Below are positions 1-9,831 of a stretch of DNA of 50,417 bases, in pieces. Source of the stretch: Pseudomonadota bacterium. Its GTDB lineage: Bacteria > Myxococcota_A > UBA9042 > GCA-2863065. The DNA lies in assembly GCA_005776725.1 (NCBI GenBank), contig SXOO01000075.1, positions 1 through 50,417 of the forward strand, given 5' to 3'. Under the pieces are notes generated by a model. The model saw only the letters and a program-made list of their open reading frames with translations. It ran no database searches and was not told the origin of the DNA. Within the stretch, counting starts at the first letter, position 1. The number at the start of each line of letters is the position of its first letter. A program made the translations under genes and the position numbers.

Positions 1-10
1 CCCGCGACGC

Positions 11-910
11 GTGATGCAGATGCGGCTGATCCGACCGCACCACCACCAACCCCAACGGTGGGCCAACGGCCTCGGCGTCACCCATGAGGTGTGGCGGGAC
101 CCGCTGCCGGGGTGGCGCCTCTCCGGCCCGGCCGGGGACGAACTCGCCCCCGCACCGGAGCCTTCCCCCGGGCCGTTCCTCATGCGGCTCTCGGTCGCGA
201 CGCTCGCTCCCGGGCCATTCTCGGCCTTGCCTGGCCTCGACCGCTGGTTCGTCCCGCTCTCCCCCGGCGTGCGACTGGACGGCGTCTTGCTCGAGCGAGG
301 GCGGCCGATCGCGTTCCCCGGTGAACGCACGCCGCTCTGCGAAGTGGCGGGCGCCGCCACCGCGCTGAACCTGATGGTCACCCGGGGCTTGGACGTGAGC
401 ACCTCGTGCGACGCCGTCGCCGGCACGCACCTCGTCTACGCGCTCGGCCCCGCGCGGGCAGGCGGCTGGAGCCTCGTCGGCGGCGACGCGGTGGTCTCCC
501 GCGCTCCCGTCATGTGCGATGGCGAGGTGGTCGCGTTCTCGGTGGCGCATGAGCCGCGGGGCCCCACTCCGCCCTCCGCGGGTCTCGCTGCCGCGTTCGA
601 AGCGGCGGTGATCGACGGCGTCCAGGGCCTGCCGCGGCCAGCCTGGGTGGTCACCGCGTACAACCCGCGTGGCGATCTGCTGGACGAGGCCCACAACCGC
701 GCGCGCTTCTCGGCGCTATGCGAGCAGCTCCACGGCCATCCCTGGGTCCCCGTGGTGGGCCGCGACGCTGCGAATACGTGGCGCGAGCCCTCAGCGGCGC
801 TCTTCGACGGCGCCCTGGCGCGGCGTCTGGCAATCGAGTTCGCCCAGGACGCGATCTTCGAGCTCACGCCCGATGGCGGCCGGCGTGTGGTGTGGCTCGA
901 CCACGGCTGA
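11..910 (+). CDS. HutD/Ves-type cupin fused to a DUF3293 domain
   Basis: Two families can be read in this 299-residue protein. Residues 1-180 resemble the HutD/Ves cupin family (WANGLGVTHEVWRD near the start, then GPFSALPGLDRWF), whose members sit near histidine-degradation genes or act as small cytoplasmic regulators; the biochemical role is unsettled. Residues about 212-298 resemble DUF3293 (WVVTAYNP, then HNRARF, then WREPS, then a final FAQDAIFEL), a small domain of unknown function. I infer a natural fusion, because the frame stays open and coding-like throughout. The frame is open to the left edge, so the GTG at 11, ATG at 14 or ATG at 20 are only the first visible starts and the true start may lie outside the window. 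The gene stands alone; the next gene begins 139 bases downstream behind a weak promoter candidate. Confidence 0.75.
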   Translation: MMQMRLIRPHHHQPQRWANGLGVTHEVWRDPLPGWRLSGPAGDELAPAPEPSPGPFLMRLSVATLAPGPFSALPGLDRWFVPLSPGVRLDGVLLERGRPIAFPGERTPLCEVAGAATALNLMVTRGLDVSTSCDAVAGTHLVYALGPARAGGWSLVGGDAVVSRAPVMCDGEVVAFSVAHEPRGPTPPSAGLAAAFEAAVIDGVQGLPRPAWVVTAYNPRGDLLDEAHNRARFSALCEQLHGHPWVPVVGRDAANTWREPSAALFDGALARRLAIEFAQDAIFELTPDGGRRVVWLDHG

Positions 911-927
911 CCGCCAACTCTCTGCGC

Positions 928-956
928 TTGTTGACCTCACAGGCGGGTGGTATTTG
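928..956 (+). promoter_or_regulatory. weak sigma70-like promoter candidate for the lipase gene
   Basis: TTGTTG at 928-933 and TATTTG at 951-956 are separated by 17 bases, upstream of the lipase start at 1050. Each hexamer matches the consensus at three positions, so this is tentative. Confidence 0.22.
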
Positions 957-1049
957 CTCACGGCGCCCCCGCCCAGCAGGGGGTGTGTGCGTCGACTCCG
1001 CCCGTGGGTCCCCACGCACCGGAACGTCGCTGCGCGTCCGCGAGGCCCC

Positions 1050-2201
1050 ATGCGAACCAACTCCCCGATCTTCAGCCGCTCCGCGGCGCTCCGACCCGGT
1101 CCGGCCCTGCTGTGCCTCGGCCTGTGGGGGGCCTGCGCCGAAGAGGCAGCCCCGCCGGCCGACGAGAAGGAGTCCTTCGCGTCGGAGGCCGTGGTGGGCA
1201 AGGCGGATTGGTCGCTCGATCCCTGCACCTCCCGCGGGTGGTACGGCGACGGCGAGTGCGACTGGTTCTGCCTCTCGCCGGACCCGGACTGCGACGAGCC
1301 ACAGCTCTTCGCCAAGCCGAGCGGTCGCGTGGCGAAGTACCCGATCGTGTTGCACCACGGGTTCGCCGGCGGGCACGACTGGATCTTCGCGTGGTCGGGA
1401 GTGGCAGAGGCGCTCACTGCAGACGGGCACACCGTCGTGGTCACCGAGGTGCCCCCCTTCGACTCCGTGGCGGTCCGAACGGAGTACCTGAAGGCCGCGG
1501 TCGACGACATCCTCTCGCGGACGGGCGCCGCCAAGGTGAACGTCATCGCGCACTCGATGGGCGGCCTGGACTCGCGCCACCTCATAACGGCCCTGGGGTA
1601 CGGCGATCGCGTGGCCTCGCTCACCACCATCTCCTCACCCCACCTCGGCACCAGCGCGGCAGACCTCGGGTTGAAGGTGGTCCCGGGCCTCGTCGACCCC
1701 GCGGTGGACGCGCTGGCCGAGCTCTTGGGGATGAAGATCAGCGACGTGGCCGAGTCGGCGAACGTACGCGCTGCTCTCACCGACTTGTCCGAGGCCAACG
1801 CGGCGCGCTTCAACGCAGAACACCCGAACGATAGCCGCGTCGTCTATCAATCCTGGGCCGGCGTCTCCAGCCTGCTCGGGCTCGCGAAATACGGGCGAGA
1901 CAAGACGCTGCTGGCCGCCTGCAACAACCGGTTGCTGCTGAACCCAGGCACCTTCGACCGTGTGCGACCCGAGTTCATCCCGCTCGCGCCGGTGATCGCC
2001 AGCGGCCGCACCGGGCCCTGGCACGATGGGCTCGTCACGGTGCTCAGCAGCAAGTGGGGCGACTTCAAGGGCTGCATCCCGGCGGACCACTCCGAGGAGG
2101 TGGGGCAGTTCACGAAGGGCCCGCCCAACCCGTCCACGGGCTTCGACTCGGCGTCGTTCTACCGCACGGTGGTCTACGACCTCTCTGCCAGGGGGATGTG
2201 A
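1050..2201 (+). CDS. secreted triacylglycerol lipase (alpha/beta hydrolase)
   Basis: Predicted 383-residue exported lipase of the Pseudomonas family I type. The N-terminus carries a hydrophobic signal ending in LWGAC, a weak lipobox that may make it a lipoprotein. A short Cys module follows (CTSRGWYGDGECDWFC, then PDPDC), and then the hydrolase domain: LHHGFAG forms the oxyanion-hole region, AHSMGG near residue 169 holds the nucleophile Ser, HDGLV near 326 offers the acid and the His of DHSEEVG near 347 completes the triad. The final Asp and His spacing matches Pseudomonas lipases. The ATG at 1050 was chosen because the frame upstream is the shadow of the previous gene and the signal peptide starts here. 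Its stop overlaps the next ATG (TGATG), so the two are probably co-translated. It likely hydrolyses extracellular lipids; the substrate cannot be judged. Confidence 0.85.
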   Translation: MRTNSPIFSRSAALRPGPALLCLGLWGACAEEAAPPADEKESFASEAVVGKADWSLDPCTSRGWYGDGECDWFCLSPDPDCDEPQLFAKPSGRVAKYPIVLHHGFAGGHDWIFAWSGVAEALTADGHTVVVTEVPPFDSVAVRTEYLKAAVDDILSRTGAAKVNVIAHSMGGLDSRHLITALGYGDRVASLTTISSPHLGTSAADLGLKVVPGLVDPAVDALAELLGMKISDVAESANVRAALTDLSEANAARFNAEHPNDSRVVYQSWAGVSSLLGLAKYGRDKTLLAACNNRLLLNPGTFDRVRPEFIPLAPVIASGRTGPWHDGLVTVLSSKWGDFKGCIPADHSEEVGQFTKGPPNPSTGFDSASFYRTVVYDLSARGM

Positions 2202-2956
2202 TGATCGCACGCGCCTCTACCGTCCTGATCGTTGCGCTCTTGGGCTGCAAGCCCGAGTCGGCGCCACTTGCCGCGGCGTCACCGGAGCCCGCGGCGCCGA
2301 ACGCGCCCGTCCACGGGGCCACGGCTGCACCAGTCCACGGGGCCACGCCGGCCGAGACCGCTGCGTCCCAGCACCCGACGGGGTCGGTCTCCGGGGTGGT
2401 CAAGGAGGTGGTGCCCGCCGGGCGCTACACCTACCTGCGCCTCGAGCGGCAGGTCGGGGGGGCTGTGGTCGAGGAGTGGGCCGCCGTCCTGCAGGCGGAG
2501 GTCGCGGTGGGGAGCACGATCACCGTGCAGTCACCGTTCGAGAAGCGCGACTTCGAGTCCCCCACGCTGAAGCGGCGCTTCGATCGGATCTGGTTCGGCA
2601 CGCTGGAGGCCGCCAAGGGCAGTCCCAAGGCCACCGAGCGTCCCGCTGCGCTGGTTCCGCCTCCGCCGGGGGGCCTGGCGATCGCAGACCTCCACTCGCG
2701 CGCCGAGAGCCTCGCAGGCCAGACGGTCACGGTTCGCGGCATGGTCACCAAGTTCAACGAGGCGATCCTCGATCGGAACTGGCTGCACGTCTCCGATGGC
2801 TCGGGCGAGGGCCGTGACGACCTCACGGTCACCACCGACGGCAAGGCCAACGTGGGCGACACGATCACGGTCACCGGCACCGTGGCCGTCAAGCAGGACT
2901 TCGGCTTCGGCTACCAGTACGACCTGCTCCTCGAGAAGGCCACGCTCGCACCCTGA
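2201..2956 (+). CDS. lipoprotein with two OB-fold-like modules
   Basis: A 251-residue predicted lipoprotein: the signal LIVALLGC ends at Cys16, followed by an Ala/Pro-rich linker with two copies of PVHGAT. Residues about 65-130 (SGVVKEVVPAGRYTYLRLE, then FDRIWFGTL) resemble a beta-rich domain seen in delta-proteobacterial secreted proteins annotated as nucleotide-binding OB-fold. Residues about 165-250 (LAGQTVTVRGMVTKF, then VGDTITVTGTVAV) form a second OB-like unit. No enzymatic motif is visible. The start overlaps the lipase stop by one base, so it is probably made together with the lipase and resides in the same compartment. Binding to a small ligand or to another protein is possible; the function is unknown. 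Confidence 0.7.
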   Translation: MIARASTVLIVALLGCKPESAPLAAASPEPAAPNAPVHGATAAPVHGATPAETAASQHPTGSVSGVVKEVVPAGRYTYLRLERQVGGAVVEEWAAVLQAEVAVGSTITVQSPFEKRDFESPTLKRRFDRIWFGTLEAAKGSPKATERPAALVPPPPGGLAIADLHSRAESLAGQTVTVRGMVTKFNEAILDRNWLHVSDGSGEGRDDLTVTTDGKANVGDTITVTGTVAVKQDFGFGYQYDLLLEKATLAP

Positions 2957-2974
2957 GCGGCCTCGCGCGGCCGG

Positions 2975-4405
2975 TCACCAGCCGATGGCGCGGCTCGCCC
3001 GGTCGAACTGCGGCGTGACCGCCAGCTTCGTCTCCTGGAGCATGTAGCGGAACAGCGTGGTGTTGAGCCCGCGCGCGATCATGCTGCCGAACTCCTTGAC
3101 GTAGTGAGGCCGGAAGAACACCCGGTTCATGGCCCACGTCCGCGCCGCTTCGAGCTCCTCGCGCCGGCGGATCCAAGGCAGGCGCACCCACGGGTACTCG
3201 GTCATATGTGGGGACCACTCGCCCACGAGCGTGCCGTCGGCCTTGGCCTCGTGATAGACCGGCGTATCGGGATAGGGGAGCAGCACGTCGATGGTGAGGG
3301 TCGTTGGCCGCGTCTTCAGGATGAAGTCTACGGTGGTGCGTAGAGTGTCCGGCGTCTCTCCAGGGTAGCCCAGCACATACCCGGTATGACAGCGCACGCC
3401 GTGGCGACGGACGATCTCGATGCCCCGCGCACACTCCTCCACGCGGGTCTTCTTGTTCATTCGGTCGAGGATGCCCTGGTCCGCGCTCTCCACCCCAAAG
3501 CCGATCTGCACGGCCCCCGCGCGCTTGGCGAGGGAGACGAAAGCGTCGGTGATCTCCGGGGCGCGCGCCTTGAAGGCAAAGCGTATCGGCAGCTTCTCGG
3601 CGATGAGGAGCTCGAAGACGCGCTCTGCGCGGGCCCGGTTGGCCGTGAACAGGATGTCGTTGAACTCCACGAACGACACCTTGAGCTTCTCGTACTGGAA
3701 CGTGAGCTCCTCGAGGATGTTCTCGGGAGAGCGCATACGGTAACGCTTTACGGTGTTATAACAGAAGCCGCAGGAGAACGGGCATCCTCGGCTGGTGACG
3801 ATGCCGCCGACCGGGCGCTCGGCCTCGAGCAGCGCGTAGTACTCGTTCCGATCGTAGGAGCCCTGGACCAGGTGGTGGGCGGGGAACGGCAGCGCGTCGA
3901 GGTCGGCCACCACGGGCCGCGCGTCGTTCGTGACGATGCCCTCCGAGTCCCGATACGTGACCCCGAGACAGCCCCGGAGGCCCTCGCCCCGATCGAGCCG
4001 AGCGGCGATCTCCTGGAGGGTCCACTCGCCCTCGCCTCTCACGATCGCGTTCACCTCGGGGAACTGCTCGAGGCACTGGATGGGGATCGGGGAAGCTCCC
4101 GGGCCGCCCATGATCACGGTCGCAGAGGGGTTCGCCTCTCGGCACAGCGTGGACAGCCAGAGGCACTGCGCCGCGATCTCGGAGAAGTACGGGAAGGCGT
4201 ACACGTCCGCCCGCGCCGTGGAGATGGCCTGCGCCACCGCGGCGTCGCCCAGCTGCGTCGCGTTCATGTCCAGCACGCTGACCTGATGGCCGTCGCGCTC
4301 GAGCACGGCACCCAAATACAGGAGGTTGAGCGGCGCGTAGCTCTTCTGCTGGATCTTCGGGTAGTCGGTCGCCCGAGGGTTGATGAGCAGCACCGAGATG
4401 GGCAC
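2975..4405 (-). CDS. B12-binding-domain radical SAM protein
   Basis: A 476-residue protein with the usual two-part layout. The N-terminal Rossmann-like cobalamin-binding-type domain (LLINPRATDYP, then APLNLLYLGAVLERDGHQV, then IMGGPGASP and RGEGEWT) has no DxHxxG motif, so base-off cobalamin ligation by His is not supported. The radical SAM TIM barrel carries the 4Fe-4S ligand motif CPFSCGFC near residue 207 and GYVLGYPGET later. Such enzymes carry out methylations and rearrangements; the substrate is unknown. I chose the GTG at 4405 because AGGAGG lies four bases upstream (4410-4415); a GTG at 4420 would place the ribosome site inside the gene. It converges on the OB-fold gene with 18 bases between the stops and has no partner gene on its strand. 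Confidence 0.85.
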   Translation of the reverse strand: MPISVLLINPRATDYPKIQQKSYAPLNLLYLGAVLERDGHQVSVLDMNATQLGDAAVAQAISTARADVYAFPYFSEIAAQCLWLSTLCREANPSATVIMGGPGASPIPIQCLEQFPEVNAIVRGEGEWTLQEIAARLDRGEGLRGCLGVTYRDSEGIVTNDARPVVADLDALPFPAHHLVQGSYDRNEYYALLEAERPVGGIVTSRGCPFSCGFCYNTVKRYRMRSPENILEELTFQYEKLKVSFVEFNDILFTANRARAERVFELLIAEKLPIRFAFKARAPEITDAFVSLAKRAGAVQIGFGVESADQGILDRMNKKTRVEECARGIEIVRRHGVRCHTGYVLGYPGETPDTLRTTVDFILKTRPTTLTIDVLLPYPDTPVYHEAKADGTLVGEWSPHMTEYPWVRLPWIRRREELEAARTWAMNRVFFRPHYVKEFGSMIARGLNTTLFRYMLQETKLAVTPQFDRASRAIGW

Positions 4406-4569
4406 GAGACCTCCTGGCACGTTCCGGCGAACCGCGGAGCGTACGGCTCAGAGCTTACCCGATTTGCGACCCCCGTGTTCCCCGGCGGCTGGACGGGGAA
4501 CCCACCTGGACGTCAACGAGGCGCCGCGCCAGAGCTCGCCCTGAGGGACGTCCGGTGCATGGTCGTCAC

Positions 4570-4599
4570 TTGACGCTGGTCCCACCGTCACCATACGGT
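4570..4599 (+). promoter_or_regulatory. sigma70-like promoter candidate for the 4697-14219 operon
   Basis: TTGACG (4570-4575) and TACGGT (4594-4599) are separated by 18 bases. Transcription would start near 4606, about 90 bases before the chosen ATG at 4697. This is the best candidate in the 291-base gap between the divergent radical SAM gene and the operon; the rest of the gap shows nothing I recognise. Confidence 0.4.
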
Positions 4600-4696
4600 T
4601 CTTCGAGTAGTTCCTATCTCGGTCGTGACGACGCGTCCCCGTTCAGCGGACGCAATCGCTGCTCGAGTCGCTGCCCGTGGGGGGCCGGAGAAACGC

Positions 4697-7600
4697 ATGG
4701 GCTGCGTGAAGCTCGATTCGCCTGAGCAAGTTCGTTCCGAGCGGCACCCAGCCGGGGCGCCCTCACCCAGGGACGCCAGACCCAACTCCAAAGCGCGGTG
4801 GTTCGCAGTGGCAGCGGCGCTCGTGTGCGCGCTGGGAACGGCGGACCTCGCGTCGGCGCAGCTCCCCGCCAACGTCGACGTACACCCGGGCGCGTTGCCG
4901 ACCGAGCACAAGCGCCTCGTCGTGCGGCTTCGGGGCGACGGGATCGTTCAGCGGGTCAAGACCGGCATCACCGTGAGCCAGCCGGGTGCTCTCCTGGCCC
5001 CGCTGGATACGGCGGACGGACCGTACTACCTGTTCGCACACGGAAAGAACGCAGGCGCGAAGATCTCGATCTCGCTGCCCACCGGGGCCAAGGAGGTCGC
5101 CTTCCTAAGGCCGGAGAACGCCACGGATCCCCTATCGGCGATAGACACCGAGAACGGCATGACGGTCGCGTTCTGGTACCGGTTCCCCGCCGCGGTCAAC
5201 CCGGTGGCCGGGACGAATCCGCTGGTCGTGTTCACGGACCCGTTCCCGAACCCGACGGCGCGCCAGTTCGCGCTGGTCCTGGTGGACGGTCGGCCCACGA
5301 TTCATGTGACGGACGTCGAAGACAGCCTGGCGTTGAGCACGCTCACGTCCACCAAGGACACGGCCGGGCTGGGCACCGTGGCGGACGGGAAGTGGCACCA
5401 CATCGCCCTTCGGCTCGCGCGGCCGGGATGCACCGAGGCGTCGTGCCCGAACCAGGAGCTGGTGCTCACCACGTTATGGGTCGACGAGGAGGTGCGAGAA
5501 GAGCGCTACCTGAAGCTCTCGTTGGACAAGCGCATCCTCAACATCGGGGAGATGGCCGTTCACACGTCGGCGTTCGAGCAGGCGCGCTACACGCTGAAGA
5601 GCGGCGCCGAGCAGAACAACCTGGCCACGGTGGGCGGGGCGAAGGTCCTCAACACCGTCGCGAACATCAAGGACCTCGTGGTGTACGACGCTGCGCTCGC
5701 CAGGGACCAGGTGGCCCGCCACGCGAACAGCATGCGGCTCGGGCTGCGATGGCAGCTGCCAAACGTGGATCCCCGCCGGCACGGCTTCTGGAAGTCCCCC
5801 ACGAACGAGAAGGCCCTGGACACTGCGCGTCCGCCCCTCAGTGAGTTCGGCGAGATGGCGGGATCCGTCGGCGCGATCGGGATCGTCGGGGCGCCGGGCA
5901 CCGGGGCAGGCGAGCAGAGCGTGGGGTGGTTGAACCCCTTGCGGCACCTGAAGGACTACACGCTCGCGTTCTGGGTGGACCTCGCGTCCAGCGACCACAC
6001 CTTGCTCAGCTGGGCCCACTTCAGCACCACGGTGCTCGGGGCTCAGGACTGGACACTTGCCCGGGTCGGGAAGTCCCTCGTGCTCACGTGCCTCGGCAAC
6101 AACGCCACGGTCGAGGTCCCTCTCTCGTCGCCGCTGCCGGGACCGGAGCTCATCACGGTCACGTTCAGCCCCACCGGTGATCTCCAGCTCGGTTACAACC
6201 TCTTCTTCTCCCCACTGCTGCCGTGCGCCGTGGTCTCGGAGGGGGCCCCGAAGGTCTTCGAGGCGGAGCAGAGCGCCTCCCTGCTCTGGTCGGCGCCCCT
6301 CAACCCCGCGACCGGCGCGGGTCGTCTTCGCTGGATGGTGCTGCTGGACCGGTTTCGGAGCCCGCCCGAGGTCGCGGAGCTGGCGAGCCCTGGCGCGTCG
6401 CTCTCGTTCCCCGGGTCCGTGGCGCCGTTCAACGAGTCGGGGAGCCTGGACGTCGAAGACACGGCGCAGCTAATTCCCCTCGAGCTCATCGGCGCGACGC
6501 CCGCCGGGCCGTACACGAACGGCCTGTGGACCTCGGGCCACGAAATGGCGGGGCGAATGCGCGCCGTCGGCGCTGTGGTAGACCTCCCCGAAGACGCACC
6601 GCCACACCTGCTCGCCGGTCTCGACGTCCTCGACGCGGACCCTCCGCTCGAGACGTTCGGGGACCACTCCGCCGCTGCCAGCCTGACGGTCTCTCAGTGG
6701 CTCTTCGACCCGTCCAAGACCACGATCCCCCTGGTCTCGCGCATCGACGGGGACGGCGTGAACGGGGACGCCCAGCCCCCCTTCAACGTGGACTTCGCGG
6801 TCCGCCTCGTGAAGTGTGACGGCTCGCTCTGCAGCCTCGAGATCGAGACGCGCGGAGCGTCGCCCAACGTGCCGAACCAGATCTGGTCAGTGGACTACCG
6901 CTTCAGAGTAGACACCGGGAACCCCGTGCGCATCGGCGTCTCGTGGCCCTTTACCAAGCCGCTGCTCAACCCCGCCTATTGCACCCCGGCCGGCGAGCTG
7001 TTGGGCAAGCCCGTGGCGCGCCGAGAGCCCCTGGTCGCAATCAATGGGCTTATCCTGAACCGGGAGACCAGCTGCGAGACCAACCATATCCGCGCCAGCG
7101 GATGGGGTTACGCCGGGCCGATCGCGGGCGACAGCTGGGCGTTCGGCGATCCCGACGGGGGCGGCGCTGCGAACAACGGCTTGTACCTCCTCTCTTCCCT
7201 CCGGGCTTACGGCCGCCCGGTAGACGACATCGCGTTCGATGGGGCCCGTGCCTCCGACCCGGTCCCGTACTCGGCGTTCTCCAAAGAGAGCCCCGTGTCC
7301 CTCGCCGACCGATGCGAGGCCGAGGGCCGAACCCTCAAGACGCTCGGCGACACGAGCTTCTGCGGGGACTGCGCGCCCGGGAGTATCGCCTTGGGCGGTA
7401 TTCCGGGCACGGACACGCACATGGAATGCAGCCGGCGCGCCCGGGTCGGCGAGCGCTGCGCGCGAGACAGCGACTGCGCCAGCGGCCCTTGCCTCGCCAG
7501 CTCGGATGCCACGATTCCGGGCGGGTTCTGCGGCGTGTCGAACCCAACGGACGGCGCCAACTGGTGCCAGGTGGTCTTGGGCCGAAAGTACGCTGCCGCG

Positions 7601-9811
7601 ACGCAAGGATGCGGCGACTGCCTCCCCTATCACTATCCCGAAGGCTTCCCCGAGAGCCAGATGACCGCCACGCCAGTGGACCCGGGGAGCCCCGAGATCG
7701 CCTGCACCTGGCGGCCACGCAAGCGGGCACTCGAGACCTGTTCCGAAAACTGGGAGTGCGACTCGGGACGCTGCATCGCGGGCTTCGACGACGGCGCTAT
7801 CGAGCAGGTGAGCGTCTCGCGGTCGACGCAGTCGATCATGGTGTACGACACGAGCCCCTCGAGCTGCTGCACTCTCGACTCGAGGTACGCCTGCGGCCAC
7901 GTGAGCGGCGTCCGGATCACCAACACGGCGATCACCTACAGCTCGAAGAAGTCCAACCGCTGCGCCGCCCGGACCCAGGCGGAGTGTACGGCGGAGCCGG
8001 TGAGCCGGAAGGTCGCGGCCACGGTCGTAGGCTACCTGCCCAGCTTCTCGCAGGTGGACGCGTACCAGTGCGGCACGCCGAACTCCCACGCGCCGAGCGC
8101 GGGCGCGAACGGCTGCATGCCGAACTACACGCCTCAGAACCTCGTCCTGGACGGCGCCGGCTGCCAGAAGCTGATGGAGGTAACGGACGACGAGACGTTC
8201 CCTTGCAACACGAAGTGTGGTGGCTTCTTGGACCTCGAGTGTCGGGAGAACGGCGGGGGCGGTAAGACCAGCAACCGATACAACCTCGCCTGGAGCACCA
8301 CCCTCACGCTCGCCCAGCTGAAGGAGCTGCTCGGCGCGCCAAAGAACTCGGATGGGTCGTACACCTATCGGCCCAACCCCGACTACGCTTGGCTGCTGAA
8401 GCAGGGTGCCGGACCGCTCCTCATCGCCTATCTCGGGGCGGACCCGGCGGAGAAGCAGAAGCTCGAGGCGGAATACGGGCAGTTCCTCCCGCTCGCGAAC
8501 TGCGCCACGGGCTGGCCAACCGCGGCGCCGGCCGACTCTGTGTACGTGAACGGGACCAACCTGCCGACCTGCCTCCCAGAGCGGCAGGCTGACGGCGCGC
8601 CGTGCCCGCCCGCTAACGTGAGCTCGATGAGCACCGACGCATGGTGCTACTCGAACTACTGCTCGCGCGAAGACAAGACCTGCCGGCGCGGTGACAACCC
8701 GCTCCAGGAGTTCGGAGGGAACGGCGGCAAGAAGGGCGACAAGGGCAAGGCGGGCGTCAGCTTCGGCCTCGTGCGCCTGGACGACCTCGTCGTGAACGGC
8801 ACCCCGAGCAGCGGCGGGGCACAGAAGGCAAACATCGCCGGGCAGATGGGTCAGAGCTACGTGGCGTTCATGCTCGGTCAGCCCGTCTCGCTCCCGGGCT
8901 CCGGCGGCAGCCTCCTCACGACCGACGTCGACTTCGACAAGACCCAGGACGCCGCCGGGTGCTCCAAGAACACCGCGCGCGCCGTGCTGCTTGGCATGGA
9001 CATCCCGCTGCCCAAGGCGAACGCCGCCGTCCAGACCGGCTTCAGCACGCCATTCGGCGGGTGCACCGCGGTCACGGGCCTCGCAAACTGCGACGAAGCC
9101 CAGGCGGAGTGCAGCTTCTCCCCCGAGGAGGGCCTGGAGTCGCTGCTCGACAGCTTCTTGTCGAAGGCCGCGGTCGGCTTCTGTCTGCCCATAGCCACGA
9201 AGCAGGGAGTGAACATCCTCGAGCAGTTCGAGCTCAGGAAGAGCTTCAAGGAGTTCCTGGTCCCGGTTGTCGTGACGGTGGGCCCCACCTTCGATATGTG
9301 CGTGTCCTTCGCGTTCGCCTTGGACGCCGAAGAGGGCATGCCTCAGTTCGAGGTGAAGCCCAGCGTGGGCGTGGGCGTCGAGGCCAAGGCCGGAGTCGGC
9401 GACGGTGAGACGGGGGCCTACGAGGTCTCGGCAGGCGTACGGATCGCGCTGACCATCGTGGACATGGCGTTCCCGGCCACCTTCGGGCTGCGGCTCGAGG
9501 AGATCACGGAGTGTGCGGTCCCCCCCTGCACGGGGCTCTCGCACCTCGACGTGGTGATCAAGCTGGGGATGGAGCTGACGCTGCTCAGCGGCGAGATGGG
9601 CGTCTATGCGGCGCTGACCCTCGGGCTCCTCTCGTTCGAGTGGACGTTCAACTTCTTCGAGTGGACGGGCATCAAGCTGTCGTTCGACCTCGCCGAGATC
9701 CCAGTCTTCGAGACCATCCTCGACTTCGCGAAGAAGAGGGACCCGACCCGTAGCAGCCCCGGGCGGACGCAATGCGACCCCACCACCGACTTCTACTGTA
9801 CGGTCCAATGA
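4697..9811 (+). CDS. giant secreted protein with LamG-like and Cys-rich regions
   Basis: A 1,704-residue exported protein. After a polar n-region of about 34 residues there is a signal peptide (WFAVAAALVCALG, then ASA). Regions at roughly 150-360 and 416-600 look like concanavalin/LamG-type beta sandwiches (GMTVAFWYRF; LKDYTLAFWVDL). Roughly 868-1335 is Cys-rich, with modules such as RDSDCASGPC and CSENWECDSGRC that are common in myxobacterial surface proteins. The C-terminal 350 residues are predicted beta-rich with alternating hydrophobics (VGVGVEAKAGVG; GVYAALTLGLLSFEW), so they could be an amphipathic sheet or a lipid-facing domain. No catalytic motif was found. ATG 4697 is preferred because GGAG lies six bases upstream; the frame is open back to GTG 4625. 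The next gene follows after 20 bases. Confidence 0.75.
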   Translation: MGCVKLDSPEQVRSERHPAGAPSPRDARPNSKARWFAVAAALVCALGTADLASAQLPANVDVHPGALPTEHKRLVVRLRGDGIVQRVKTGITVSQPGALLAPLDTADGPYYLFAHGKNAGAKISISLPTGAKEVAFLRPENATDPLSAIDTENGMTVAFWYRFPAAVNPVAGTNPLVVFTDPFPNPTARQFALVLVDGRPTIHVTDVEDSLALSTLTSTKDTAGLGTVADGKWHHIALRLARPGCTEASCPNQELVLTTLWVDEEVREERYLKLSLDKRILNIGEMAVHTSAFEQARYTLKSGAEQNNLATVGGAKVLNTVANIKDLVVYDAALARDQVARHANSMRLGLRWQLPNVDPRRHGFWKSPTNEKALDTARPPLSEFGEMAGSVGAIGIVGAPGTGAGEQSVGWLNPLRHLKDYTLAFWVDLASSDHTLLSWAHFSTTVLGAQDWTLARVGKSLVLTCLGNNATVEVPLSSPLPGPELITVTFSPTGDLQLGYNLFFSPLLPCAVVSEGAPKVFEAEQSASLLWSAPLNPATGAGRLRWMVLLDRFRSPPEVAELASPGASLSFPGSVAPFNESGSLDVEDTAQLIPLELIGATPAGPYTNGLWTSGHEMAGRMRAVGAVVDLPEDAPPHLLAGLDVLDADPPLETFGDHSAAASLTVSQWLFDPSKTTIPLVSRIDGDGVNGDAQPPFNVDFAVRLVKCDGSLCSLEIETRGASPNVPNQIWSVDYRFRVDTGNPVRIGVSWPFTKPLLNPAYCTPAGELLGKPVARREPLVAINGLILNRETSCETNHIRASGWGYAGPIAGDSWAFGDPDGGGAANNGLYLLSSLRAYGRPVDDIAFDGARASDPVPYSAFSKESPVSLADRCEAEGRTLKTLGDTSFCGDCAPGSIALGGIPGTDTHMECSRRARVGERCARDSDCASGPCLASSDATIPGGFCGVSNPTDGANWCQVVLGRKYAAATQGCGDCLPYHYPEGFPESQMTATPVDPGSPEIACTWRPRKRALETCSENWECDSGRCIAGFDDGAIEQVSVSRSTQSIMVYDTSPSSCCTLDSRYACGHVSGVRITNTAITYSSKKSNRCAARTQAECTAEPVSRKVAATVVGYLPSFSQVDAYQCGTPNSHAPSAGANGCMPNYTPQNLVLDGAGCQKLMEVTDDETFPCNTKCGGFLDLECRENGGGGKTSNRYNLAWSTTLTLAQLKELLGAPKNSDGSYTYRPNPDYAWLLKQGAGPLLIAYLGADPAEKQKLEAEYGQFLPLANCATGWPTAAPADSVYVNGTNLPTCLPERQADGAPCPPANVSSMSTDAWCYSNYCSREDKTCRRGDNPLQEFGGNGGKKGDKGKAGVSFGLVRLDDLVVNGTPSSGGAQKANIAGQMGQSYVAFMLGQPVSLPGSGGSLLTTDVDFDKTQDAAGCSKNTARAVLLGMDIPLPKANAAVQTGFSTPFGGCTAVTGLANCDEAQAECSFSPEEGLESLLDSFLSKAAVGFCLPIATKQGVNILEQFELRKSFKEFLVPVVVTVGPTFDMCVSFAFALDAEEGMPQFEVKPSVGVGVEAKAGVGDGETGAYEVSAGVRIALTIVDMAFPATFGLRLEEITECAVPPCTGLSHLDVVIKLGMELTLLSGEMGVYAALTLGLLSFEWTFNFFEWTGIKLSFDLAEIPVFETILDFAKKRDPTRSSPGRTQCDPTTDFYCTVQ

Positions 9812-9831
9812 GAAGGAGCCCAGAGGGACCT

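Noticed and set aside
6887..9808. A 973-codon open frame on the minus strand under the giant secreted protein
   Set aside because: It mirrors the GC-rich coding strand, its product is Arg/Gly/Val-rich without domains, and it has no ribosome site. The plus-strand protein shows a signal peptide and domain motifs.
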